The translations under genes were made by a program, and so were the position numbers. Positions 23,301-31,761 of a DNA stretch of 64,000 bases are shown here, one piece after another (within the stretch, counting starts at the first letter, position 1; each line of letters starts with the position of its first letter). The stretch comes from Oncomelania hupensis (taxonomy: Eukaryota > Mollusca > Gastropoda > Littorinimorpha > Pomatiopsidae). The notes beneath the pieces were generated by a model that searched no databases, had not been told where the DNA came from, and saw only the letters and a list, made by a program, of their open reading frames with translations. Location of the stretch: NCBI GenBank assembly GCA_036898135.1, contig CM072525.1, positions 22,305,492 through 22,369,491 on the forward strand, written 5' to 3'.

Positions 23301-23876
23301 GTGGTGGGGATCAACGACTACAAGGTGAAGGTCGGCCAGCATTCCAAGATATACCACGCCAACCTCCTTAAGCTGTACGTGGAAAGGCCATCAGAGACTG
23401 TGCATGTAGCAACAGCAGCTGAGATCGACAACAGCTTTGACAGCGAGGAACTGTTGGAACTGGGAGACTTCCACAGCAAAGAAGGCATCAATGATGTTAA
23501 GCTAGGACCAAGCTTGACGGAAGGTCAAAAGTTGGAGCTCAAGGACCTTATGGGCGAATTTCCCCATAGCTTCAATGATGTCCCAGGCTCTACGACTTTG
23601 GTCGAACATGAAGTCCACACCCAGACCCGGAAGGAGCATCTGCAGACCTTGAGGGAGCTGTTCCACCGTCTCGCAGAAGCCAACCTGACCGTGAGACCCA
23701 GCGAATGCATTCTGGGAGCTGACAACGTCGACTGCGTCGGACATCCAACGGAAGAGGAAGACAACGGAGGATGCACTGACTCCAGGAAAGCCCACGAGAT
23801 CACTGTCTTTGACCCTGGGCCGATGACAACCGCAACTGACGAGGGCGTCGTTTCCTTGCGGATGAAAGATCATTGA
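20343..23876 (+). CDS. LTR retrotransposon polyprotein: gag-protease-integrase, RT core deleted
   Basis: The protein has 1177 residues, starting at the ATG in AAGATGG. Residues 25-105 are a charged Glu/Arg/Gln coiled coil. Residues ~115-290 form the gag capsid-like region. A CCHC zinc knuckle (CFTCNATDHRAANC) is at 329-342. A retropepsin-type DSG lies at 446-448. Integrase follows: HHCC residues H673, H680, C710, C713, then D743, D803 and E839 (spacing D-59-D-35-E). A GPY/F-type KGPYEV block lies near 977-983. After it come the start of an RT domain (LTEGQKLELKDLMGEF, DVPGST, EHEVHT; about 1058-1093) and, directly joined, its thumb end (HLQTLRELFHRLAEANLTVR, about 1099-1120). Fingers, palm and the YxDD box are absent, and so is RNase H. 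The frame is kept across the junction (near 23620-23637). The protein could act in trans with a complete relative; that is inference. Confidence 0.93.
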   Translation: MADFWQKGIALNLKGKQLTEYVKSQERIQERELEEQRRREERELEEQRRHEEREFELKRLEIEQQRQEKEEQRRREEREDQRDEMDERQLEAERQYQLELARIQNNQHAPQVTNDHTAPKLPAFVDGKDQIDSYLARFERFAESSNWQPRDWAIRLSALLTGQALEVYTRLSNDDAKNYDVLKEALLQCYNFTEKGYRKRFRECRPKSDETPKQFVERLSSYLHKWVELSGERKSYDSLHDLIVKEQFLNACHKDLATHLEEQKLQTLKDVTEAAERYLIAHGKTLGPPSATKHFQKTGNHVNQIQGSQTSQRQTDSTPSPREGHSRGCFTCNATDHRAANCPQNKSSGQRSSTDNAAAGNRQRRFFNQRQTSRSDHQVCGGSVILPSETKRTATPADVQECMTDGQLLLANRKSIPVVASAAVTVQNMPVSKGRVGNHEVTVLRDSGCSGVIVKEDLIAKEQFTGDSKWTLMADSKCLKAPVAKIHVNTPFYIGEVEAVCLKKPLYDLMIGNIDGARRPDDPDPEWSPASTQRVEVVEEDPLPFPDGDLTELLRDNVVTPAQPCRPEIVSAVTTRAQAKRDKMSTPLKVADNSKAAIVDRDKLIQLQEADSTLNKYRNRQDHVTKGSGTVYFEVKAKILYRIFQHPRVNGGKPLRQVLVPLPLRRQVMEVAHDSIMGGHLGIKKTSDRIQAVFYWPGLHADVSRFCRSCDICQKTIPRGRVPKVPMQRMPLIDRPFKRVALDLIGEIRPPSEEGHRWVLTLVDYATRYPEAVPLKKIDTETVAEALVYMFSRLGVPEEILTDLGTQFVSDCMKEVNRLLSIRHLTTTPYHPMCNGLVEKFNATLKSTLKKLCSEQPRQWHRYINALLFAYREVPQESTGFSPFELLYGRTIRGPMHILKELWTKEVDTPEVKNSYQYVFELREKLEQTLEIARENLKKFQDCGKHYYDRRAVNRKFKPGNKVLVLLPTDHNKLLMQWKGPYEVETVVGINDYKVKVGQHSKIYHANLLKLYVERPSETVHVATAAEIDNSFDSEELLELGDFHSKEGINDVKLGPSLTEGQKLELKDLMGEFPHSFNDVPGSTTLVEHEVHTQTRKEHLQTLRELFHRLAEANLTVRPSECILGADNVDCVGHPTEEEDNGGCTDSRKAHEITVFDPGPMTTATDEGVVSLRMKDH

Positions 23877-24113
23877 CTGTGTTGGTGAACTAAGAACATT
23901 GGTAATATCTAGACAGATTTGAAGATGAAAAACATTGACTGTGTAGATGGAATGTGAACATTGACAATATCCAAAAGGACTTGCAGATGAGAAACTTTGA
24001 CTCTGTGTGAATGAACAGTGAACATTGACGATATCCAGACAGATTTGAAGATGAAAACCATTGACTCTGATTGAATGAACTGAGAACGTTGATAGTGTTC
24101 AGACAGGCTGAAC
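23850..24113 (+). repeat. 63-bp tandem repeat in the LTR element 3' region
   Basis: Units start at 23887, 23950, 24013 and 24077 (63, 63, 64 bp and a partial). Shared blocks include GTGAACATTGAC.ATATCCA, GACAGATTTGAAGATGAAAA and ATTGACTCTG. A further partial unit overlaps the end of the ORF, whose stop codon is the TGA of CATTGAC in the repeat. Confidence 0.85.
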
Positions 24114-24200
24114 TAAGTCTTAATTCTGTACTTTGTTTGTGCATTACGTTTCAACGTTGTTGAAAGAAATTGGGTAAATTTCTTCTTGAGTGGGGGGTTA

Positions 24201-24831
24201 TGTTACGTTGAAACGCGAATGGTAGTACGTCGGAAGCGCGCACGATAGATCTAATCGTTTCGTTTTGCAAAGTATTCAATGATGGAGTTTATTTACCTTT
24301 GATTTGAGTTTGCATTGTTGTTAGGAGAGGCTTTGTATAACGTTGATAATTTTTGTTGGTCGATATTGTTGTAGAATTCTCTGGACCCGCTTGTTTACTA
24401 TCGATCGAAGTTTCGGGATAAATATCGAAGTATGGCGGAAGGAGAAGAAATATGTATGACGTAAGTCAGTGATGACGATTTTTTATTTGATTGGCTGTAG
24501 TGCGTCATTTTAGTCTACTGGGTTCGAAATTGTTCGGGAAAAGAGAGAGAGATTATAAAATTGTGTGCCGCACTGTTGTTGAGAGATTGTTTTTGATAGT
24601 GAAGCTGGAAAGTAAATTTGAAAGTTGTTGAGTTGAGTTGAGAATTGTATGCAGTTGTTGATGTGTGCTGAATAAAAGTGGAAAACTTCATACGTCGACT
24701 TTGTGACTTGTATGCTGATTGAGCAGGCTGTGTGAATAAACGAATCTGAGTTACACCTTATCAGGACTTCAGCATCGGGGCTGAATCAAATACTGATAAA
24801 GAAAAACACCATCATCGAACTGAGTGTAACA
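24201..24831 (+). repeat. 3' LTR (631 bp)
   Basis: Same length as the 5' LTR. Differences seen by eye all lie in 24588-24610 (GTTTTTGATAGTGAAGC here, GTTGTTGATAGTAAAGC in the 5' copy, and one further A/G). It is preceded by a purine/G-rich GAGTGGGGGGTTA, the likely polypurine tract. Confidence 0.95.
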
Positions 24832-25111
24832 ATATTTTATAGTGATGTTTGTATTCTATTTTTTTTGGGGGGGTAAACGGCGGTTCGATAAATTAGAGTA
24901 TAGCCTCCTCGTGGGATGCCTTTATTGTAAAGTGACCGGCTGGTGGAGTGACTTAAGTGTTACCCCTAGGGTTTTTTCGGCAGATCTTTTATGCGGATCA
25001 GGGGTGAGACCTCTTTCAGCCAAGTTGTGGTCTTGATTGTTTGGTCCTGATTCGGCTCTTTGAGGTCCGCTGGGCCCTATAAGCAATAATAACTATCTAA
25101 TATTTTCTTCT

Positions 25112-25504
25112 GGTGTACATGGGTTTCAGTAGATACAGTAGCCTTTAAATTCTGTCCTATCAATTTTCTGTGGGATCTGCGCACAGAATCAGCAAAATCT
25201 GGCATCGGCCAAAGTCGAGCAATTGATTTTGACTGTATTTAGAAATCCGTGACTGAAAGTTTAAAGAAAGATAACGACTCAATCTCTTCTTCTGCTGTGA
25301 GATTTAATAAACTGCTCACGCAGTCTTTAGTGGCTTGTCCATTTGGATAAGGTACAGAGCGAAAACATACTCCTTTGTTGAAAATCCAAATCGATTTTAA
25401 CAGAATGGCGAAACGAACCATTTGGAGGATAAAAAATTGAAGAAGTGGTAGTGGCAAAGTCTACTGTTATTATTATAGTACATCGTTGTATCGACGGTTG
25501 TTAG
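25112..25504. other. Intergenic, nothing recognised
   Basis: A 72-codon minus frame (25239-25457) has no recognisable domain and is not called. Confidence 0.5.
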
Positions 25505-25612
25505 GGATACCTAAGAGACGTAAGAGTGGGCGTCACGGGTGGTTTAAGTTAGAGTCTGTATCGGCCAGCGGTCTTCAGCAGCTCTAGACCTGGCAACGCG
25601 CGATATAAGAAT
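25505..25612 (+). repeat. Family B, 3' part
   Basis: GGGCGTCACGGGTGG, CTGTATCGGCCAGCG, CAGCAGCTCTAGACCTGG and CGCGATATAAGAATG match the family B 3' end. Confidence 0.7.
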
Positions 25613-25613
25613 G

Positions 25614-26177
25614 ATTACATACTATCCTATCCTATCCTATCCTGTCCCGTAACCCGAAGGTCGTAGGGGCACCACAGATGATCGTTTAACCAGCATACTC
25701 CATCTTTCTCTGTCCTCAGCAGCCCTGATGGCTTCGCTCAGTGTCAAACCAGTCCATTCTCGAATGTTGTCCTCCCACCTCTTTTTCGGTCTCCCTCTTC
25801 TTCTACCTCCTTGCACTGTGCCTTGAAGAATAGTCTTTGCAAGGCCTGATGATCTGGTGACGTGGCCATACCATCGGAGTTTCCGTTTCTTCACCACTGT
25901 TAGCAGGTCATCGTGTTGTCCAATGGCTTGTGTGATGGTCTGTCGGACTTCGTCGTTGGTGATGTGTTGGGTATAGGAAATGCCCAGAAGTCTTCTGTAG
26001 CACCTCATCTCCATGCTTTGTATTCTTCGTTGGAGATCTGCTGTGAGGGTCCATGCTTCGCAAGCATATAGGAAGATGGAGATGACAAGGGAGCGCAGCA
26101 GTCTTACTTTGGAATGTAGACTGATGGTCCTGTCTTTCCAAATGGGCTTCAACCTTGTCAGGGCAATAATTACATAC
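25614..26177 (-). mobile_element. RTE-type LINE copy 3, 5'-truncated with TSD
   Basis: The 3'-terminal ~545 bp of the RTE element lie on the minus strand (25623-26166), with a (GGATA)n tail. They are flanked by a 9-bp TSD, ATTACATAC (25614-25622 and 26169-26177). The truncated frame is still open for 180 codons and ends in RPSGYGTG, as in the full-length copy, so this is a young insertion. No start codon of its own; not functional. Confidence 0.93.
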
Positions 26178-27229
26178 AATTTAAAAAAAAAAAAACGTTT
26201 TGGTTTTGAATGCTGGTGGGCTTTTGCAGATAATCTTCAACTTTAAACAACAGTTGCTCTACCCCAAACCGTATTAAAGATTGGGATCTAAAGATTGGGT
26301 GACATTTCAACACAAGCTGGTCTCCCTTCACCATTTCATTTTACATTTTGGAAGGTTCTAGAAGTATTAAATATAAATAAAATAAATCATCTCTTTCCAA
26401 ACTTTTTTTTTCTTTTTAACCTGAGAGGCTTGGAGTGGCTCAATTACCCGTAGCGTTACACAGTTCACACTATTGCAGCAAGTGTGCGTATTGGTTGATT
26501 GGGTGGCTCGCCAGTTTTCATTTCAGCATTAAACTCGGACTGTTGTGCACCCCAAACTTCCTCTGGGGCAAGCGGCCCGGTCAGACGTTGTGCGTTACAT
26601 CCAAACAATCTCCAATCGTGAGCTTGGTTCTCATTGGCCAAGCTGCGTTAACGACTCCTTTGATTTAGATAGTGCGTTATACTATATAACACAATCAATG
26701 GTAGCAGTGGATTATTATTTTCATTAAGAAATATATTATTATTGTTTTGTAAGAAATGGTTTTCACGTCATTGGTTTCTCTAACGCTCATACAACATTGT
26801 ACGACTTAACAGTATCCAGAGCAGTCAAGCACTTTTGGGGCAAGCGCTGCGCTCTCAGCATTGACCGCAGTATTGAATTGCAAACTATTTATTGTCTGCT
26901 CGGAAGCTTAATAAACACAGTGTGGCCACGGTAATCTGGTGAAAGGAACATCAAAGTAGAGATTTAAATAGGCAAAGACTCTTGTTACTGATTTCCTTTT
27001 TTTCATACAATCGCATTCACGGACACGGAATTGCGGACTAGCCCTCTTCGTTCTTTGTTTTTCTCATTTCTCTTCGTTCGTTGTTTTTCTCATTGCTTAA
27101 ATTTAGTGAGTTAAACAATCCAATTTCATTTTAATAGAAGGGTATAAATTCCGTGCCCCACAGCTCTCTGTTCCAACAGCACCATTTTCTCACTACGCAA
27201 ATGTAATAGTGCCAAATGTACTCCCTCGG
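26178..27229. other. Intergenic; family D fragment at 26245-26330
   Basis: CAGTTGCTCTACCCCAAACC..TATTAAA..TTGGGATCTA at about 26253 resembles CAGTTGCTCTGCCCAGAAAC..TATTAAAAGTTTGGATCTA at about 34990, so a diverged interspersed repeat (D) is likely. The rest is unrecognised. A GCGTTATACTATATAACAC stretch lies at 26673-26692. Confidence 0.45.
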
Positions 27230-27300
27230 ATGAGAGTATAAACCGAGGTCTAGTCTGTGCATGCACGCATTCCACGGACATGGATCCTAACGCTCATGTC
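27230..27300 (+). repeat. Family B, 5' part, interrupted by the TTAA element
   Basis: AACCGAGGTCTAGTCTGTGC and GATCCTAACGCTCATGTC match the 5' block of family B. The 3' block continues at 28034. Confidence 0.75.
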
Positions 27301-27304
27301 TTAA

Positions 27305-28029
27305 GGCGGCGATACACGGTAAGACTAGATCTTATGATACCCGCATATGACTACGGAAATTCCCGGATCGGTAGGAATTGTCGTCAAGTCTTATCGATAG
27401 AGCATGTTCTATTTTTTCACGGCGCGATACGACAGTGGAGGTCAGACAGCCAATCAAAACAGCTATTTGATTGAACTCCGAGGTGAAGGTCACTGAAAAA
27501 CCGCGACCTACAAACTGAAAAATGGCAGACTTGTCGAAGCACCAAACAGGAATTTTGATTGAGTTGTACCATGAACATAGCTGCTTATGGGACACATCAT
27601 TGCAGGTCTACAAAGACCAAGGGACCAGAAACCGCGCACTTTCATCAATACAGGCGCGGTTTCATGAAGCCTGCAATATTTTGCTGGATCGTAAAGCCGA
27701 CAGTGTGATTTTTGTTGTCGTGTGACTCATGTCAATGAACGATATGAAAATAAAGAATAATATATTTGTGCAATGCATATTAATATTACTGAAAAAAAAA
27801 ATGTAATGACGTTTTGAAAAACAAGCGTCATCAATTTATCACGCGCTAACAACAATAATTGCTTTTGCAACTATTTAGATCTAGTTAGCCGTAGACTACA
27901 CCAGCGACCTTGGCCTTTACCGACAGGCTTATGACTCATAGTCATACATACCGTGTATCAGCAAAGACATCAGATCTGCAGCGGCATACGCGGGTATCAT
28001 AAGATCTAGTCTTACCGTGTATCGCTAGC
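27305..28029 (+). mobile_element. TTAA-flanked DNA transposon with near-perfect TIRs and a MADF-like ORF
   Basis: A 35-36-bp terminal inverted repeat (GCGATACACGGTAAGACTAG, then ATCTTATGATACCCGC) is identical at 27308-27343 and, inverted, at 27988-28023. TTAA flanks the unit at 27301-27304 and 28030-28033. Deleting the element with one TTAA restores a continuous family B sequence (CTCATGTC, TTAA, GACGGGTGAGTGCCGG). The TTAA target is typical of piggyBac and Kolobok; TTA or TAA would also suit PIF/Harbinger, whose members carry MADF/Myb-like accessory genes. No transposase catalytic domain is present, so it is non-autonomous. Confidence 0.88.
27522..27725 (+). CDS. Short MADF-like protein inside the TTAA element (partial)
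   Basis: The 67-residue frame starts at the ATG in AAAATGGCAG and ends in VIFVVV. Residues ~11-45 read ILIELYHEHSCLWDTSLQVY, then KDQGTRNRALSSI. This is the pattern of the first part of a MADF (Myb/SANT-like in Adf-1) domain: LI.L...HPCLWD...Y.D...R..A...I. A full MADF domain has about 80 residues and a second half with a WK/F.NLR.-type block, which is not seen in this frame; it may be spliced away or deleted. AATAAA follows at about 27750. MADF domains bind DNA and occur in accessory proteins of PIF/Harbinger transposons. Function of this fragment is unknown; expression is not shown. Confidence 0.6.
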   Translation: MADLSKHQTGILIELYHEHSCLWDTSLQVYKDQGTRNRALSSIQARFHEACNILLDRKADSVIFVVV

Positions 28030-28033
28030 TTAA

Positions 28034-28150
28034 GACGGGTGAGTGCCGGCTGTACAAAGGCTGCAAGTGGGAGCCTCGATCTGAAATCCTGTATCGCCCA
28101 GCGCCTTGAGCGACTCCTGAGCTGGGAAAGCGCTATATGAAAGCGATTAA
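28034..28150 (+). repeat. Family B, 3' part after the TTAA element
   Basis: GACGGGTGAGTGCCGGCTG, GCTGCAAGTGGGAGCCTCG, CAGCGCCTTGAGCGACTC and GAAAGCGCTATATGAAAGCG complete the interrupted family B copy. Confidence 0.8.
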
Positions 28151-28307
28151 ATAAATAATTAAAATAAAATAAAATAGTGGGAAAATAGACTTAGGCTGTG
28201 AGGCCATAAAGACCATGACGTGAAGTCATAAAACTGATGAAACATAGACCTGGTTCGGGACCCTCAGACTTCTTAAAGAGTGTGAAGATGGCTTTATCTC
28301 CTTGCAA

Positions 28308-28629
28308 GAAAGCGGAGATTATCCTATCCTATCCCGTAACTCGGAGTGTGGGCACCACGGACGATCGTTTAACCAGCGTACTCCATCTTTCCCTGTTCTC
28401 AGCAACCCTGATTGTTTCGCTCAGTGTCAAACCAGTCCATTCTCGAATGTTGTCCTCCCACCTCTTTTTTCGGTCTCCCTCTTCTTCTACCTCCTTGCAC
28501 TGTGCCTTGCAGGATGGTCTTTGCAAGACCTGATGATCTGGTGACGTGGCCACACCATCGGAGTTTCAGTTTTTTCCACCACTGTGAGCAGGTCATCATG
28601 TTGTCCAATGGCTTGTGTGAAAGCGGAGA
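28308..28629 (-). mobile_element. RTE-type LINE copy 4, ~300 bp, with 11-bp TSD
   Basis: The last 300 bp of the RTE element, with a (GGATA)n tail, on the minus strand. It is flanked by GAAAGCGGAGA (28308-28318 and 28619-28629). Small indels break the frame. Confidence 0.93.
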
Positions 28630-28721
28630 CCACCTCCATGTATTTTACACCTCTGTGAACTGCGCTCCATTCATCCAGTACTTTGAAGTCTTGCTACTGG
28701 TATTCAAGACCAAGCCTACTC

Positions 28722-28800
28722 ATTAAGTGGGCGCCTTGGGCGTCTTCAGTTAAATCCGGTATCGGCCAGCTCTTGAACTGGAAAAACGCCATTTAAACGC
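28722..28800 (+). repeat. Family B fragment
   Basis: GGGCGCCTTGGGCG, CGGTATCGGCCAGCTC and GGAAAAACGCCATTTAAACG match the 3' part. Confidence 0.6.
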
Positions 28801-29018
28801 TTCAGCAAATAAATACATAAATTTTAAAATGTATTTTTCTTATAAGCGTCGCAGCACTGTTTAAGTCTGGGTCTGGCTCTCATTCACTGGCTCTGGTTGG
28901 ATCTGCTTCTGACTGACTCTGGCTTCACAATGTCTCATTTGGCTCTGGTATAGGCTATGCTACAACGGTGGTTTATAATAAGTATTCTTTTCTCTCTGTC
29001 TCTATCTGTCTCTCTGTC

Positions 29019-29070
<52 letters not shown>

Positions 29071-29717
29071 CCTCTCTCTCTCTCTCGCTGGCTCCTGCTA
29101 TAATTTCCTGATACTAAGTTGCATGCGGCACCACAATGGCTCAGTTATAATGGCTAGGGTTCGTACTGGCTGCGCTGGCGATTACTCTGACTGCTTCTGG
29201 CTCGGGTTTATCCGGTTTCGGCTCGGTTCCACAGTGACTTTTCTGGACCTGGCTCTCAGCGACTTGCACAGGCAGAGTCCCACTGCGTGGCTGAGACTTG
29301 CCGAGGTTTACAAGGATTCGCTTATCAAATAACACGTGCACGGCGAGTTTCAGCTACGCTTTGTGAGGCTGTCCAGCTCTGCAGGCGGTTACATAATTAT
29401 GACCCCATTCCGTTTGCTTGGCTCTGGTTCCACAAGGGCTTTAAAGTCTGGTTCTAAGTCTGCTTGTATAAGTGGCTCTTACTGTTAGGATTTACTGCCT
29501 CTGCCTCTGCTGCCTATGGTTCTACAAAAGAAAGCCCGTATCCCATTAAGGTATTACCATTTTGTTCTTCCAAGGTTTAAGATTTTGATCCTCTCAGACT
29601 GACGAATTTGTCTGAAGGTGGCATTAAAAAAAAGGTGCTTGGTTACGACTAGTTGTTGGTGCCGCACCTCGCGCGCGCGAGAGAGAGACAGAGACAGAGA
29701 GAGGGAGAAAGAAGAGA

Positions 29718-29784
<67 letters not shown>

Positions 29785-29868
29785 GGATAGACCGAGGCAG
29801 ACGGAGAAGGATAGTGGGGGGGGGGTGTAGGAGGGGTCTACACAGCAGGTGGGGTAGCTCTGGCCCAT
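28801..29868. other. Intergenic with CT and GA microsatellites
   Basis: CTGGCTCT-type phrases recur irregularly through 28865-29480. (TCTG)n and (CT)n lie at about 28990-29086, and (GA)n at 29684-29782. No gene is supported. Confidence 0.7.
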
Positions 29869-30842
29869 TGGGCTCTATGCACAAAGCGAGGCGGTCACGT
29901 GCTGCGGGAATAACACAGCGTGCGCGAGTTTCAAAATGGTGAAGTACTGTGCTGCGTTTGGATGCTCTAACTCCGACGTAAAACCTTTATGCAAAGGAAA
30001 GAACATTTCCTTACATCGATTTCCACTGAAAGATGGAATACTGATGAAGCAGTGGTATTCAAAAATAAGCCGGAAATATTTTGTGGCAAAAGAGCACAGC
30101 ACTGTAAATGAAAGAAAATCAACGCTAGTAACAGAGCCTTTGTCATCATGGTTTTAGCCTACTACAGCAAGGGCTATTAACAGGTGACTGACAAAACATT
30201 ACAACTACAACTGTACAATTAAGTGAGAACTTTACCAAGTAAAATTAAATCAATCATGCCAGTAAATAAGTAGGCCTAAGTCAGTCAGTACTGAGCCACA
30301 AGGCCCTGGCATTATATTTACCAAACAATGCTGTACGTAGAGTAGACAAGCTACTACTTAGTACAAGAGTACAACTACTGAACAGTGAACAATATCTTCC
30401 AAAGCCTGTAGGCTAACTGAACTGTGAACTGAACTAAGTCATAAATTGAACCCCACATCACTCGTCATAAGGTTTCCCCGAACATAGATTTACATGAGGT
30501 AGAGTTAATCCCGAAATTATAGGCCTCTCATCCCGGCCTTCTACCTAGTATTAGGCCTACGAGTATGATGAAGCACTGCATGTCGTCAACTCTAAACTGA
30601 ATGTCAGTGACAAATCGCTCTTTAAAAAAAGCCTGTCCCCCCTGATAATAATTTGTCTGTAATCATTATTGCACGAAAGTGCTATGTTCAAAACATCACA
30701 ATATCCCAAAATGTCGGTAAAGTTAAAAATTTTAAGCAGCATTGGAGTACACGCGAGCGAGCTAAAGAAGCCATGACCGCTTTGTTATACCCGCGCCACG
30801 TGACCATGCTGCTTTCGCGCGCCGACTTGTGCATAGAGCCCA
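29869..30842 (+). mobile_element. Inverted-repeat element with a THAP exon (P- or Kolobok-like remnant)
   Basis: The left end (29869-29913) and the reverse complement of the right end (30842 back to 30784) share 16 identical terminal bases (TGGGCTCTATGCACAA). Further in they share GGTCACGTG and CGCGGG.ATAAC-like blocks, with an insertion of about 12 bp in the right arm. Between them lies a THAP zinc-finger exon just inside the left arm. THAP domains begin the transposases of P elements and Kolobok elements. No clear TSD is seen (8-bp flanks match at about half the positions; no TTAA), and no catalytic transposase region is present. An internally deleted, non-autonomous copy is the best reading. 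Confidence 0.6.
29936..30103 (+). CDS. THAP zinc-finger exon, N-terminal part
   Basis: The 56 codons from the ATG (AAAATGG context) read MVKYCAAFGCSNSD, then SLHRFPLKD, KQWYSKISRK and YFVAKEHS. That is the start of a THAP domain: M-V-x-C-x-A-x-x-C-x-N, then F/LHRFP and W. C5 and C10 are the first zinc ligands. The second pair (CxxH in a CSEHF-type block) is not in this frame. The frame meets a plausible splice donor (ACT|GTAAAT) at 30103/30104, in phase 0, exactly where the CSEHF block should follow. Unspliced reading continues to a stop at 30155-30157. No matching downstream exon was found before 30842, so the domain is incomplete here. Confidence 0.7.
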
Positions 30843-31248
30843 TTCCCTTTGTGAAATATTTATTTGCGATTTTTTTAACCACTTTCTGCTAAATAATCTT
30901 TATATAGAAGAATATTTTCTAAATAATCATTTGTTTTCAAACAATGTAATATTTTCCTAAATAATATATTTTATTTGTAAATTAATATTTCCTTAAATAA
31001 TATATTTCATCCGTAAATATCTTATTATTTACCTAAACAATGCATTGTTTACCTAAATAAATCATGATATAGGTCAGTATGGCATTGCTGCTAAATAAAA
31101 ATATTATTTACCTATATAATGCATTATTTAGCCGATTTTGTTACATAGTGTATTATTTAGAAATCTTTCTAAATAATATTTTGTTTACCTATATAATGCA
31201 TTATTTACCAGAATTTGCTAAATAATGTATTATTTACAAGATGTTGCG
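30843..31248. repeat. AT-rich array of AAATAAT / ATGCATTATTTA motifs
   Basis: Variants of TAAATAAT and of the palindromic AATGCATT recur at least ten times between 30888 and 31250, in both orientations. No gene. The cluster adjoins the foldback at 31249-31761. Confidence 0.7.
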
Positions 31249-31761
31249 AAATAATGCATTAGTTTTAGTAAACAATTCATTGTTTAGGGACTGCAATTTT
31301 CCTTATGTTTGGGATTCCAGGATTTGCTTGAAAACTTGATTTTTATAATGTTACTGCTTACTGTAATTAAAAACGAGGTCTTTCCAAAGATTGTTTATAT
31401 AAAAAATGTGTGTTAATTATTTATTTTTCAAAATAAATCACTCCACAAATTCGAAGATGAAACGTCTGTAACCTCCCAACACAAACGAACTGTCAAGGTC
31501 AATTTTGTGCGGGATTGTTCATTTGTTGAGTATCTCTGTCAGAAGAAAAAAAAAGTTCCTTTTGTATTCATTTAACTAAAACTAAGCAGTTGCCTCATTT
31601 TAAATCACAAAACAGCTTAAATCCACGATTATGGCATTTTCTTTATCACTACCACGTAACCTGTAACCTCACAGTAATACGACAGGTACTTGCGAATCCC
31701 CTAAATAATAAAAATTGCAGTCCCTAACAATGAATTGTTTACGTAAGTAATGCATTATTTA
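31249..31761. mobile_element. Foldback element, ~50-bp arms
   Basis: The left arm (31249-31302; AATAATGCATTA, GTAAACAATTCATTGTTTAG, GGACTGCAATTTT) is repeated inverted at 31709-31761 with few mismatches. The ~400-bp loop has no ORF, but CTGTAACCTC occurs twice in it (about 31468 and 31660). It is probably a MITE-like or foldback DNA element. The AT-rich motif array left of it may be part of the same unit. Confidence 0.65.

Larger units (their letters stand above)
19194..24831 (+). mobile_element. Ty3/gypsy LTR retrotransposon, Gmr1-like domain order
   Basis: The element is bounded by two 631-bp LTRs (TGTTAC...GTAACA) and a 5-bp TSD, ATATT (19189-19193 and 24832-24836). The internal part has a 518-bp leader, one long ORF (20343-23876) and a 3' tandem repeat. 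The two LTRs differ at only about three positions by eye, so insertion is recent. Integrase precedes the RT remnants. This is unlike standard Ty3/gypsy order and like the Gmr1 group described from deuterostomes. The RT core and RNase H are missing, so the copy is not autonomous although gag, protease and integrase remain open. Confidence 0.93.
18858..25111 (+). mobile_element. Family A retroposon copy 1, split by an LTR retrotransposon
   Basis: The family A sequence begins at about 18867 (CCCCCGTGGGGGTGCCG), breaks at 19193, resumes at 24832 and ends at about 25102 after GGGCCCTATAAGCAATAA. Joining the halves gives the same order as the uninterrupted copies at 42859 and 45297. TTTTCTTCT at 18858-18866 and 25103-25111 is a plausible 9-bp TSD of the family A insertion. 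The TATA-like GTATAAATAG sits at about 18896. No ORF is conserved between copies. Confidence 0.8.

Noticed and set aside
19194..24831. Endogenous retrovirus with an envelope gene
   Set aside because: No env-like frame after the pol remnants; only a short 3' tandem repeat lies before the 3' LTR.
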